A DNA stretch of 64,000 nt from Iris pallida (Eukaryota; Streptophyta; Magnoliopsida; Asparagales; Iridaceae), in NCBI GenBank assembly GCA_029216955.1, contig JANAVB010033216.1, positions 10,103,408 through 10,167,407 on the forward strand, read 5' to 3'. Shown piece by piece: positions 1-11,138 of this stretch. Numbering within the stretch: position 1 is the stretch's first letter; the number at the start of each line of letters is the position of its first letter. Under the pieces are notes generated by a model, which searched no databases, was not told where the DNA came from, and saw only the letters and a program-made list of their open reading frames with translations. The position numbers and the translations under genes were made by a program.

Positions 1-35
1 TCAGTATCGAAGTCTAGCAGACTGCTACCCCCAGG

Positions 36-151
36 GTTGGAATCGGGAAGATTCTTTAACCGAGGAAGTCTTGGTTGGAATCAAGAAGATTCCTTTGACC
101 GAGGAAGTCTTAATTGGAATCAAGAAGATTCCTTAAACTGAGGAAGTCTTG
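36..151. repeat. Three tandem copies of a 38-39 base unit
   Basis: Units begin at about 36, 74 and 113. Each contains TTGGAATC, AAGATTC and GAGGAAGTCTT in the same order, with a few substitutions. The array lies in the distal part of the decayed minus-strand gene of X2. Confidence 0.7.
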
Positions 152-1538
152 ACTTTTTGACCTTGTATTTTGGTAGACCCCTTTAGTAGAGTTTGACATT
201 TGACTACAGATTTTTTTGACCTGAAGGTTGTGATGAATTATGCCTCGGGCGTCTTCCCCCCCAGTGCTACAAGATGCCATGTTAATAGAAGAAAATAATA
301 GCTTATCCTCATCAACCAAGGTTGCATTAGGAGATCGAGAGTGATCGAAAGACTGAGAGTAATTCAAACGGTTGAACACCATTCGCTTTGCTGGCTTGCA
401 GCAGCACGCGGCGTCGACTTTATGTGAATGACAATGATGTTTGTCATATGTGATCATGTCACCTTCAACTATCAAAATCATTCTAGGAAAGCCAGGATAA
501 TTCAAGTGGTTAAACACAGACCATTTGGCTGTCTTACAACAACACTTGATTACAATCTCATGATACTAGTTACAGTGATGTTCAGTCTGTAGAGTCATCA
601 TTGTATGGGATGCACTCGTCGTCTACCACTTTTGTACAATAAGTTTGCGAAGACCTGGTACGATAGTAGAAAAAGAAGAAAACGAAGGAGGAGGCAGACT
701 CTGCCTAATTACATTTGGAATATGATGTATATTCTTAAATTTTTGAGTTCCCTGCGTGTACAGGGCAGTACTAAGTTCATTAGCATAACTGAGTGGATCC
801 TGGCTCTTAAAATCCCTCACTGCTATTGAATTAGTAATTGGCACATATTGTACTGGAGCCTTTTGGCGTGCCATCTGACTCATTTCTGTTCGACGCCTGT
901 TGAGATAGGCACGCATGTCAGCATCTGGCCCTACTTGGTTGTTGGTCTGTGACCCTTTCAATCTTCTATGTTCCGTCTTTGATATGCGCAGGGTAGGGAA
1001 GTTATGGTACTGGCCTGATTGGCATAGAGCAGCCTAGCACCTATCAGATTATTGTGGAGTAGGCAAGATGCCTTAGTGCTCTGCACGCATTGGCACAGCG
1101 CTTTTGGTGCGACACCTATACGCAGAAGGAAGTGAACTCTGAGCAGGACCAACTTTCTGGGAAGTAGAGCTCTTGTTCTGAGATGCTTTGGCACATATTA
1201 GCGCAGAGGCATAATCGAGTGAGTTTTTCACCAAGTCCAAGACTGGCAAAGAGTGGTGCCATAGAGCACTTTCCCTTATCTTGGGCAGAATTAGCAACAA
1301 TTGGCACGGCATTGGTCTTTGGAGTTCAAATGGTGCACGCCCTATTTTAAGCAGCAATGGTGATGGTAGCGTGCTTGGCAGAAGCACGCTTGGCACCCCC
1401 GACGTCAATCATTTCTTCATAAGCAACTTGGTCGAACTCGACGACCAAGGTCTATTGTATCATGCGGACCGACGCAACATCGCATTGAGTTATTACCTTC
1501 TCATCGGAGGAGAAAGTCTTCCCCAGCAGTGTCGTCAT
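60..1538 (-). pseudogene. Decayed minus-strand gene of X2 with Cys/His-rich repeats
   Basis: No known family is recognised. A reading starts at an ATG at 1538-1536, about 220 bases downstream of a minus-strand TATA box (1770-1761). It gives a plausible N-terminus (MTTLLGKTFSSDEKV), but in-frame stops follow at about residue 29 and again near 1350. Further along, 961-623 is an open stretch of 112 residues. Around 600-330 two copies of a roughly 47-residue unit follow each other, each with an HHC group, then CCCK, then VFN-x-LNY. The CCCK codons differ between the copies only at silent third positions, as do several in VFN-x-LNY, which suggests past selection on protein. Frames shift several times, so the gene is dead. 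The Cys/His pattern could bind zinc, which is inference. It could also be the far end of a longer polyprotein. Confidence 0.4.
345..605. repeat. Diverged direct duplication of about 115-145 bases
   Basis: The stretch around 350-465 is repeated at about 495-605, aligning at AATTCAA..GGTT.AACAC and at the codons for the CCCK motif on the minus strand. Similarity is only moderate at the base level but higher in the translated minus strand. This is the DNA basis of the Cys/His repeat described for the X2 minus-strand gene. Confidence 0.55.
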
Positions 1539-1760
1539 TTTGTTTGTAAAAACAAAAGTTTAACTACAAACTAAGAAAAAAAAGAGTACAATAGTACAAT
1601 TAAATTCTGGAGAAGTACAACTATAGGAATCTGATCAGAAGACGATCATTTTATCCCTTGGACTATGCGATGTCAAAGAATAAAAGCCCTTGAGTGTGCT
1701 GCTGAAGCTTGGTCAGGAGATTATAATCATCCATGATGCTTTAAGACGTGATTTTGAACT

Positions 1761-1770
1761 CTATTTATAG
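1761..1770 (-). promoter_or_regulatory. Minus-strand TATA box of X2
   Basis: The minus strand reads CTATAAATAG. The same box, on the same strand and at a matching place relative to the conserved leader, occurs in element X at 60004-59996. The distance to the minus-strand ATG at 1538 is about 220 bases. Conservation in both copies supports promoter function. Confidence 0.55.
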
Positions 1771-1783
1771 AGTTTTGGAATAA

Positions 1784-1788
1784 CTGTC
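1784..1788. repeat. Left target-site duplication of element A (CTGTC)
   Basis: CTGTC immediately precedes the TG of the left LTR and is repeated exactly at 11139-11143 after the CA of the right LTR. Five bases is the usual duplication size for LTR retrotransposon integration, so both ends of element A are fixed to the base. Confidence 0.93.
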
Positions 1789-2462
1789 TGTAAAACCCCT
1801 AAATTTCTACTATATTTTTATCGATTTTGGTACTGATTTAAATTTTTTTGTATTGTACGTCGCGTAGTCGTATTGTACGTCGTGTACAGAATTTTATTTT
1901 TCGTTTTGCTCGACGAGTGCGAATATGTGCGAGCGTACATATTTTTAGAAAAATAATTTTTCTATTTTTTTATGGTTTCAAAATAATATATGTAATAATT
2001 ATTTCTAGCTATTATTTTCAAGTTTATGATTTTAATTATGAAAAGCCTTTCATTTATATAACTATAATAATAAATTATTTTTCCTATAAAATGGTATATT
2101 AGAAAAGTATATTTATGTAAACATTATTTGTACATACATATATATATTTAGTAATTATTTTTTAGTTATTCTAAATAAATAGTGCATTTTTGAAATTATT
2201 ATTATAGCATTTTTGAAAACATATTTTAAAATTATTATGGGAATTTAAACCTTGATTTAATTTTTGGATTATTTAAATAGATTAAATTAATATCTATATT
2301 TGGAATTTGATTTATTTGAATTAATTTTAAACTAAAGAGGTATAATTTAAATAAGATTTGTATTTGGATTTGGATTTGGATTTGAATTAAATTATAGATT
2401 GAATTATCTAATTTGGGTTTTAAACAAATCCCAATCCTATCTAATTGGGAATTCCTACATCA

Positions 2463-2470
2463 TATAAATA
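2463..2470 (+). promoter_or_regulatory. TATA box of the A 5' LTR
   Basis: TATAAATA lies about 675 bases into the LTR, just before the C-rich block. The same box occurs at 7718-7725 in the other LTR. This is the likely polymerase II start region of the element's RNA. The exact start site is not visible. Confidence 0.6.
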
Positions 2471-2529
2471 TGCAGGCACTCCTCCAATTAATTATTTATT
2501 CCACAAATTTCGACAACCCAGTCGTGCAT

Positions 2530-3480
2530 CGTGTCCGTGTCCCCTACTCCCATCCACTAACTATCCCTTGTACAAGTACATTTTCTCTCCCGTCCGACAA
2601 TCCCGGATGTTCCTCTAGGCCGTGTAGGACACTCTCCGACACGGACTCACCTAATTTTAATCCTAAAACCTGCCACCCATGTTTCCAGCCATCCGCCGTC
2701 GACTTCACGGCAACCAGCCCCTGTCCCCGACCACACCAACACCGTTAGCATCCCAACCAAAACCTCCACCATTCCCGTCACCGTCGTAACCCCCGACCAC
2801 GGCCACTGGCCGGAAACCCCGCCACCGTACGCCTAGCCGTCACCACCATCGTCGTCAGCAAACCATCCCCATCGCCCCAGCCTACTGTCCAGCCCCGGCC
2901 AACCACTAACCCATCATCACCGCCACCACGACCGTACACCACAACTACGACCGTCCCCGACCAGCCCCCAAACCATCACCACCACCGCTACCACCGCAGC
3001 CGGCCACCCCCGCCGTGGCCAGCATACCCAACGCAAAATCCCGTCAACCTGCCGACCAACCCTGGCCGCGACAACCACCGCCCCGCCACCATCAAAATAA
3101 AGAGAAAAACCTAAATAAAACACAAACACCTCCACCACCGCTACTTACCCCTTCGGTCACCTTCGCGAGTGCCGACGCCGTGTCGCGAACCGCCTCCGCC
3201 GTGGTCGCCGCACCGCCGCTAAACCCAACCCCTTTCCTCTGTCGCGCCCACAGCTCTCCGCCGTCTGCCCTTTCCCTTCCGAGCCGCCATCTCAGCCGAG
3301 CTCCCCGCCTGCGACCGCCGGAGCGCCGCCCGAGCCCCGGCCGAAACCCTCTCCTCAGCCCTCCTTCCGCCACCGGATCAACCACTTTCCGTCGCTCTCC
3401 ACGACCTTTCCATCGTCTCCCTCGCTCTTCCCCGTCTCGCCAGCACGCCGCCACCCTCCGGCCGCTCCGATCTCCTTTCC
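2530..3480 (+). other. C-rich island inside the A 5' LTR
   Basis: Between AT-rich flanks there is roughly 950 bases of strongly C-rich plus strand with many CCACC, CCGCC and CCGTC groups, followed by CT-rich sequence. Proline-rich frames can be read on the plus strand and arginine/glycine-rich ones on the minus strand, but indels break them in the 3' LTR (7780-8760). It is therefore most likely non-coding leader sequence. Capture of a host CpG-rich gene 5' end is possible. Confidence 0.6.
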
Positions 3481-3700
3481 TCTCTTCCCTCTCACTCTCA
3501 GTTTCTTTCTCATCCTCTTTGTTATTTTATTTTCTTCTTTTAACCTCTCTCTCTCCCCTTTCTCTTAAACGAACGACTGCTGCGCTGCCATTCTTTTGTT
3601 TTTTTTATTTTTTGATTTATTATTACTTGTTTATTTATGGTTTATTTATTTATTTTGTTTTTTTCTTTTCTCTGGATTCTTAGTCTATGTTATTCAGTAG

Positions 3701-3725
3701 TATTATTATTATTATTATTATTATT
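3701..3725. repeat. ATT microsatellite, short allele (A 5' LTR)
   Basis: About eight ATT units. The same site in the 3' LTR (8972-9035) has about twenty-one. The two LTRs were identical at integration, so the difference arose afterwards. Confidence 0.85.
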
Positions 3726-5818
3726 TTCTGTTGTTATTATTATTACTATTAATCATTGTTATCTTTATTATTGTATGTACTGTTGTAAACAGTATATATA
3801 TAAAAATATATTTATATTTATATTTTTGGGATATTAAGTTATTTGTATCTGAATATACTAGGTATAAATTGCCAGGAGCCTTGTTATTATTATCGTGTTT
3901 TTCTTTTATGGTTATTATCATTTTGTACCTACTAGTAGTGGATTAAAAAATATATTCGTAAGGATATTATAAATACCTCCTAAAAAGGTTATATCATGAA
4001 TTTGTCTAAATCAATTTCAAACTTAGAATACATTATGATATTTATATATATAGTTTCTACCTATAATTTCACTTTGACAAATTTAGTTTTAGCCCTAAAA
4101 ATCATATATTTACAAAATTAGGATTCTTGCCTAAAAATGTTTTTCTTGAATTTTAGTATTTTTGCTATAATTATTTTGACTCATAAAAACTAGTTTTCAA
4201 ATATTATAAATAGTTTTCTATTATTTATCCATTATTCTTTATTTCTCTCCTGTCCATAACCGATCCTAATATTCCTATTCCTTCGCCCATTTCGAGCCCA
4301 CCTTATGTAAAATCTAACTAACTTGACCCTTCTGAACCCAATGGAACCATCCGTGCCACCACCCGAGGTCACCTTGCATAGTTGTTGCACCGAAGTCGCA
4401 GTTCGTGCCACCGTGATTATCGCAGCACACCAAGCGTACTACCAGGCAAGACACCTTACCATTTGCTGTTTATTTATTTTAGCTCATATTTCATGCATTA
4501 GTATTATTTTCTTTATGCAAAATAAACTGTGATACATGGCTTAACCTGTTAGAACTTACTGTTCATTTTTCCTTCTATGTATTATTATTTTCTTACACAT
4601 TAAACCTAGATTTAAGGGACCACCTTGTGTGTTGCATTCATTGGCCATGACACGTTGTTCCACGAAGTTGTGTGTCGTATGTAGGATACGGAAGTGCGTG
4701 ATTGGCTGGCCACCAGTACGTACAAGCCGTACGATAGGAATAACCGCTAATAGAGATTGCATACTAGTTTGACTTAGCGGTTATAGAGGTTAATGTTGTG
4801 GATACAACATAGTAGGCATTGGGCGGAGAGGACAATTCCTTAGCGTATGGGCTTCGATGCACTTTTCTTTGTGACCCGGACTCTCCGTTGGAGATACGGA
4901 GTTGATGACCCATGATTACTGACGGCCACTGACGATTCTGCGGAACGTCATGCTCTTACTGATGGGGCCTCTGGTACCCAAGGGGGACTACGCTGATCCT
5001 ATTTAGCCAGGGCCCATACGTAGGAAGGATTGTTCTTAACTATATTTTACTTAAAATGGTAGGCTACCCTATCCGTTAGGTACGAGTACTTTTGGTTTGG
5101 GTACTTGTATCTGACCGTGGCTTGGAACAATAACTTATCGCGGATTAGTTCGTCACATCTTGTCCTTGTTTGGTTGTAGGTGTGACTTACTACTTCGATG
5201 AGAAGGTATTGAACCTTGTTGGGGTCCGGATACCTTATTAGATTCATAGCATGGAAAGATACGTCGCCGTGAATTAGTTTACCATCTCCTGTCCTTGTTT
5301 GTTTGGGGGGATGGTACGCTCTTTCAGTAGGTGCGTATTGGACTATGTTATAACCCAATTGACTTATTTATTTGAGCAATATTTATTCAGTTTATATGGC
5401 ATGATATTATGTGTCTTGTTACGTCCCTCTGAGGACCTGGTTATCTCTCCAGGTGTGTGCTATTATCTTTCGCCGGTGTTCTAGCTCTAGCCGTGTTCAT
5501 CGCTATTTCTTCGAGGATAATTTCGCTTAGAATGTCTTCGCTTCGCCGCCAAATTTATTTCATTTTCTATGTACTTTTCCTTATTTTGTTGGTAGTGGAT
5601 TTGTCTCCGCCCAACATATTGTATCAAGACAAATTTATTATCTTTATATGATATATTTTATTCATCTATTTTGTGTGGACGAGATTAGTTATGGATCTAC
5701 TACATTTTACAGCTTATGTATTCATACGAGGTTTCCAAACATTGGAGTATACTTCGTATGTATACAGCTGGCATGTCTACGTTCCTAGTCCTACGTATTT
5801 TGGGACTGGGGCATTACA

Positions 5819-5848
5819 TATTTTTGTGGTGGCCCATGCAGGTCAGAT
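5819..5848 (+). promoter_or_regulatory. Post-LTR motif of A, candidate primer binding region
   Basis: Directly after the 5' LTR comes TTTTTGTGGTGGCCCATGCA, then GGTCAG. Elements B (20568-20595) and C (minus strand, 30754-30728) have matching sequence at the same place. It does not look like the initiator-Met primer site TGGTATCAGAGC used by most relatives. Which tRNA, if any, pairs here is not known to me. Confidence 0.45.
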
Positions 5849-7007
5849 AAATTGTTTGGTTACTTTACCGTACCAAGCAAGCCTGTGTATAGGATTAGAA
5901 GTCTAGAATCTCATCCATATACTTGACCTCTTTCCTTGATTTTATCTACCGTTTGACTCATCAATTGCATCTTGCTTGTTTCCTTCCATCCCTATTCTTA
6001 TCTTCCCTTCGTGCTTGCTAGAGATTGACCCTACTAGTTAGTTGTCCCAAAACACCATTAGTTTAATTCTTTAAGTTGGATAGAATACCTTATGAACTAA
6101 CAACCCCTTTGACCTAGTAACCTATATTAGCAAGATTATTTAGATCCTAGAATCTAGAGGACCTAACCCCTCTAGCCAACCAAGGACTTGGACAAGAAGA
6201 CTATAGGACGAATGTATGACTTAGAATCATTCTATCTTAAATCTCTGGTACCTATGTATTTACCATTTTGACTAATGTTGCTAATGTAGCCTAGTTTTTG
6301 CAAGCTTATTCTTTATCAAGTTTGTTCATGACATATGCTATTGAGCGCTCACTAGCCTATTGTCTAATCAGAACCGGTGCATAATGGTCTTCAACCAAGT
6401 GCACTTCAGTTTGCTTTTGTCTATTATTCTACGTGGATGGAACATAATTAAGCTCGGCCTTTAGAATCCCATCCACGACTGCCTTGGCAATTCCTTTGAA
6501 ATTTTCGGTCGTCTTTGAATCACGTACTCGTATTCGATAATATCGTCTTGAAACTCCTTATTGCGTTCGTCTTCACCTATTTTAGGAAGACGAAAGCGTA
6601 GTACTAGAACTCCCTCTAGCCTTCCTACCAATTATGACCGTTATCACTCAAGGTTGTTATATCCTCATCCTAAATTGCTCGTTCTTATCTCGGCCCTATA
6701 TTTACTCTCATGACCTTCTAATCACTTAAGTTAGGAGTGACCCAAATCGCTCTCTCAATCGTGCCAGCAACCAACTCCTAAGAAACCATATCTTTAAGAT
6801 CTCTAATCTATTCTTCTCTAGATAACACACTAGCCTTTATCGCGTGTTTTATCTTTAAACCTTACACATTTTTCTTCTTGAGCTATCCCATGATTACTCT
6901 CGCCGTTATTGAAGTCGCGATTTCCTAATGCATGATTGCGTTGGACGTTGTGAACGATTATTCCTCACCGATACCCCCTTGTGCCTTTCACTTCCTCATT
7001 ATTCTTA

Positions 7008-7042
7008 ATTTCGAGGACGAAATTCTTTTAAGTTGGGTAGGA
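7008..7042 (+). promoter_or_regulatory. Polypurine tract of element A
   Basis: TTTCGAGGACGAAATTC followed by a purine-rich run ends just before the 3' LTR TG at 7043. The same consensus precedes the 3' LTRs of B, C, D and E in this window and is typical of Tekay/Del chromoviruses. It primes plus-strand DNA synthesis. Confidence 0.75.
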
Positions 7043-8969
7043 TGTAAAACTCCTAAATTTCTACTATTATTTTTTTTATCGATTTTGGTACTGATTTAAT
7101 TTTTTTTGTATTGTACGTCGCGTAGTCGTATTGTACGTCGTGCACGAAATTTTATTTTTTGTTTTGCTCGACGAGTGCAAATATGTGCGAGCGTACATAT
7201 TTTTAGAAAAACAATTTTTTTATTTTTTTATGGTTTCAAAATAATATATGTAATAATTATTTCTAGCTATCATTTTCAAGTTTATGATTTTAATTATGAA
7301 AAGCCTTTCATTTATACAACTATAATAATAAATTATTTTTCCTATAAAATGGTATATTAGAAAAGTATATTTATGTAAACATTATTTGTACATACATATA
7401 TATTTAGTAATTATTTATTAGTTATTTTAAATAAATAGTGTATTTTCAAAATTATTATTATAGCATTTTTGAAAACATATTTTAAAATTATGTGGGAATT
7501 TAAACCTTGATTTAATTTTTGGATTATTTAAATAGATTAAATTAATATCTATATTTGGAATTTGATTTATTTGAATTGATTTTAAACTAAAGAGGTATAA
7601 TTTAAATAAGATTTGTATTTGGATTTGGATTTGGATTTGAATTAAATTATAGACTGAATTATCTAATTTGGGTTTTAAACAAATCCCAATCCTATCTAAT
7701 TGGAAATTCCCGTATCCTATAAATAGGCAGGTACTCCTCCAATTCATTATTTATTCCACAAATTTCGACAACCCAATCGTGCATCGTGTCCGTGTCCCCT
7801 ACCCCCATCCACTAATTATCCCTTACAAGTACATTTTCTCTCCCGTCCGACAATCCCGGACGTTCCTCTAGGGCGTGTAGGACACTCCCCGACATGGACT
7901 CACCTAATTATAATCCTAAAACCTGCCACCCATGTTTCCAGCCATCCGTCGTCGACTTCACGGCAAGCAGCCCCTGTCCCCGACCACACCAACACCGTTA
8001 GCATCCCAACCAAAACCCTCCACCATTCCCGTCACCGTCGCAACCCCCGACCACGGCCACTGGCCGGAAACCCCACCACCGTACGCCTAGCCATCACCAC
8101 CACCATCGTCAGCAAACCATCTCCATCGCCCCAGCCTACTGTCCAGCCCCGGCCAACCACTAACCCATCATCACCGCCACCGCGACCGAACACCACAACT
8201 ACGACCGTCCCCGACCAGCCCCCAAACCATCACCACCACCGCAACCACCGCAGTCGGCCACCCCCGTCGTGGCCAGCATACCCAACGCAAAATCCCGTCA
8301 ACCCGTCGACCAACCCTGGCCGCAACAACCACCGCCCCGCCACCATCAAAATAAAGAGAAAAACCCAAATAAAACATACACGCCACCTCCACCACCGCTA
8401 GTTACCTCTCCGGCCGCCTTCGCGAGCGCCGACGCCGTGTCGCGAACCGCCTCCGCCGTGGTCGCCGCCCCGCCGCTAAACCCGACCCCTTTCCTCTGCT
8501 GCGCCCATAGCCCTCCGCCGTCCGCCGTCCGCCCTTTCCCTTTCGAGCCGCCATTTTAGCCGAGCTCCCCGCCTGCGACCGCCGGAGCGCCGCCCGAGCC
8601 CCGGCCGAAACCCTCTCCTCATCCCTCCTTCCGCCGCCGGATCAACCACTTCCCGCCGCTCTCTTTCGCTCTCCACGACCTCTCCATCGTCTCCATCGCT
8701 CTTCCCCGTCTCCCCAGCACGCCGCCACCCTCCGGCCGCTCCGATCTTCTTTCCTCTCTTCCCTCTCACTCTCAGTTTCTTTCTCCTCCTCCTTGTTATT
8801 TTATTTTCTTCTTTTAACCTCTCTCTCCCCCTTTCTCTTAAACGAACGACTGCTGTGCTGCCATTTTTTTGTTTTTTTTATTTTTGATTTATTAATTACT
8901 TGTTTATTTATGGTTTATTTATTTATTTTGTTTTTTTTCTTTTCTCTGGATTCTTAATGTATGTTATTC

Positions 8970-9037
<68 letters not shown>

Positions 9038-11138
9038 TTTTCTGTTGTTATTATTATTATTACTATTAATCATTGTTATCTTTACTATTGTATGTACTTT
9101 TGTAAACAGTACATATATAAAAATATATTTATATTTATATTTTTGGGATATTAAGTTATTTGTATCTTAATATACTAGGTATAAATTGCCAGGAGCCTTG
9201 TTATTATTATCGTGTTTTTCTTTTATGGTTGTTATCATTTTGTACCTACTAGTAGTGGATTAAAAAAAAATATTTGTAAGGATATTATAAATACCTTCTA
9301 AAAAGGTTATATCATGAATTTGTCTAAATCAATTTCAAACTTAGAATACATTATGATATTTATATATATAGTTTTCTACCTATAATTTAACTTTGACAAA
9401 TTTAGTTTTAGCCCTAAAAATCATATATTTACAAAATTAGGATTCTTGCCTAAAAATGTTTTTCTTGAATTTTATTATTTTTGCTATAATTATTTTGACT
9501 CATAAAAACTAGTTTTCAAATATTATAAATAGTTTTCTATTATTTATCCATTATTCTTTGATTTCTCTCATGTCCATAACCGATCCTAATATTCCTATTC
9601 CTTCTCCCATTTCGAGCCCACCTTATGTCAAACCTAACTAACTTGACCCTTCTGAACCCAATGGAACCATCCGTACTACCACCCGAGGTCACCTTGCATA
9701 GTTGTTGCACCGAAGTCGCAGTTCGTGCCACCGTGATTATCGCAGCACACCAGGTGTACTACCAGGCATGACACGTTGCCATTTCTATATATTTATTTTA
9801 GCTCATATTTCATGCATTAGTATTATTTTCTTTATGCAAAATAAACTGTGATACATGGCTTAACCTGTTAGAACTTACTGTTCATTTTTCCTGCTATGTA
9901 TTATTATTTTCTTACACATTAAACCTAGATTTAAGGGATCACCTTGTGTGTTGCATTCATTGGCCTTGACATGTTGTACCACGAAGTTGTGTGTCGTATG
10001 TAGGACACGAAAGTGCGTGATTGGCTGGCCACCAGTACATATAAGCCGTGCGATAGGAATAACCGCTAATAGAGGTTGCATACTAGTTTGACTTAGCGAT
10101 TACAGAGGTTAATATTGTGGATACAATATAGTAGGCATTGGGCGGGGAGGACAATTCCTTAGCGTATGGGCTTCGATGCACTTTTCCTTGTGACCCGGAC
10201 TCTCCACTGGAGATACGGGGTTGATGACCCATGATTACTGACGGCCACTGACGATTCTGCGGAACGTCATACTTTTACTGATGGGGCCTCTGGTGCCCAA
10301 GGGGGACTACGCCGATCCTATTTAGCCAGGGCCCATGCGTAGGAAGGATTGTTCTTAACTATATTTCACTTAGAACGGTAGGCTACCCTATCTGTTAGGT
10401 ACGAGTACTTTTGGTTTGGGTACTTGTATCTGACCGTGGCTTGGCACAATAACTTGTCGCAGATTAGTTCGTCACATCTTGTCCTTGTTTGGTTGTAGGT
10501 GTGACTTACTACTTCGATGAGAAGGTATTGAACCTTGTTGGGGTCCGGATACCATATTGGATTCATAGCATAAAAAGATACGTCGTCGTGAATTAGTTTA
10601 CCATCTCCTGTCCTTATTTGGTTAGGGGGATGGTACGCTCGTTCAGTAGGTGCGTATTGGACTATGTTATAATCCAATTGACTTATTTATTTGAGCAATA
10701 TTTATTCAGTTTATATGGCATGATATTATGTGTCTTGTTATGTCCCTCTGAGGACCTGGTTATCTCTCCAGGTGTGTGCTATTGTCTTTCGCAGGTGTTC
10801 TAGCTCTAGCAGTGTTCATCGCTATTTCTTCGAGGATAATTTCGCTTGGAATGTCTTCGCTTCGCCGCCAAATTTATTTCATTTTCTATGTACTTTTCCT
10901 TATTTTGTTGGTAGTGAATTTGTCTCCGCCCAACATATTGTATCAAGACAAATTTATTATCTTTATATGATATCTTTTATTCATCTATTTTTGTGTGGAT
11001 GAGATTAGTTATGGATCTACTGCATTTTACAGCTTATGTATTCATACGAGGTTTCCATACATTGGAGTATACTTTGTATGTATACAGTTGGCATGTCTAC
11101 GTTCCTAGTCCTACGTATTTTGGGGCTGGGGCGTTACA
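7043..11138 (+). repeat. 3' LTR of element A (4096 bases)
   Basis: Collinear with 1789-5818 throughout, ending GGCGTTACA. It differs from the left LTR by scattered substitutions, small indels and a much longer ATT tract at 8972-9035. Its TATA box is at 7718-7725 and its C-rich island at about 7780-8760. Confidence 0.92.
8972..9035. repeat. ATT microsatellite, long allele (A 3' LTR)
   Basis: About twenty-one ATT units, against about eight at the matching site in the 5' LTR. Frames rich in Tyr or Ile across it are by-products of the repeat. Confidence 0.9.

Larger units (their letters stand above)
1..1783 (-). mobile_element. Left half of element X2 (second copy of the PMD-gene element X)
   Basis: This block is interrupted at 1784-1788 by element A and resumes at 11144. 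Bases about 1610-1770 align in the same orientation with 59870-60005 of element X: both carry the shared run TTTATCCCTTGGACTAT and an inverted TATA box. The minus strand of 1-1538 looks like a decayed gene (next entry). The plus strand shows only short accidental frames. The left edge of the element lies outside the window. The class of transposon is not established, since no terminal repeat is visible. Identity with X rests on by-eye alignment of the promoter-side region only. Confidence 0.6.
1789..5818 (+). repeat. 5' LTR of element A (4030 bases)
   Basis: It begins TGTAAAAC and ends GGCATTACA. In order it holds an AT-rich U3, a TATA box at 2463-2470, a C-rich block at about 2500-3480, CT- and T-rich sequence to 3700, an ATT microsatellite at 3701-3725, and a mixed 3' part with several tracts such as GAGGACCTGG. 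LTRs of 4 kb are at the upper end of plant LTR sizes. Open frames inside are not conserved in the other LTR and are not called as genes. Confidence 0.92.
5819..7042 (+). other. Non-coding core of element A
   Basis: It opens with a motif shared with elements B and C (5819-5848). It has no frame resembling gag or pol. Around 6290-6600 it aligns with 21940-22250 in the core of element B, including an identical 16-base run TATTGTCTAATCAGAA (6358-6373 and 22011-22026). A nine-base stem (TTCGTCTTC, 6566-6574, with GAAGACGAA, 6586-6594) has a smaller counterpart in B. Such conserved cores in non-autonomous elements could hold RNA packaging or dimerisation signals (inference). Confidence 0.7.
1789..11138 (+). 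mobile_element. Element A: complete non-autonomous LTR retrotransposon (LARD-like)
   Basis: Two long direct repeats (1789-5818 and 7043-11138) flank a 1224-base core without gag or pol. Both repeats begin TGTAAAAC and end TTACA, and a perfect 5-base duplication surrounds the whole. The core ends in a polypurine tract of the Tekay/Del chromovirus style, so it is read on the plus strand. With no proteins of its own it must have moved using enzymes from an autonomous relative (family knowledge applied as inference). In one stretch of about 255 bases (4905-5160 against 10229-10484) I counted about 12 substitutions, mostly transitions, so the insertion is old but not ancient. It sits inside X2. 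Confidence 0.92.

Noticed and set aside
1281..1574. 97-residue plus-strand frame in X2
   Set aside because: It is antisense to a better supported decayed minus-strand reading that has a conserved TATA box and leader upstream.
3092..3454. Arg/Gly-rich minus-strand frame in the same LTR (and 8476-8769)
   Set aside because: Shadow of the C-rich island; the two LTR versions are differently framed and no domain is visible.
3015..3683. 222-residue proline/serine-rich frame in the A 5' LTR
   Set aside because: The matching frame in the 3' LTR (from 8269) stops after 96 residues because of indels that are not multiples of three. Composition follows the C-rich DNA. Not conserved as protein.
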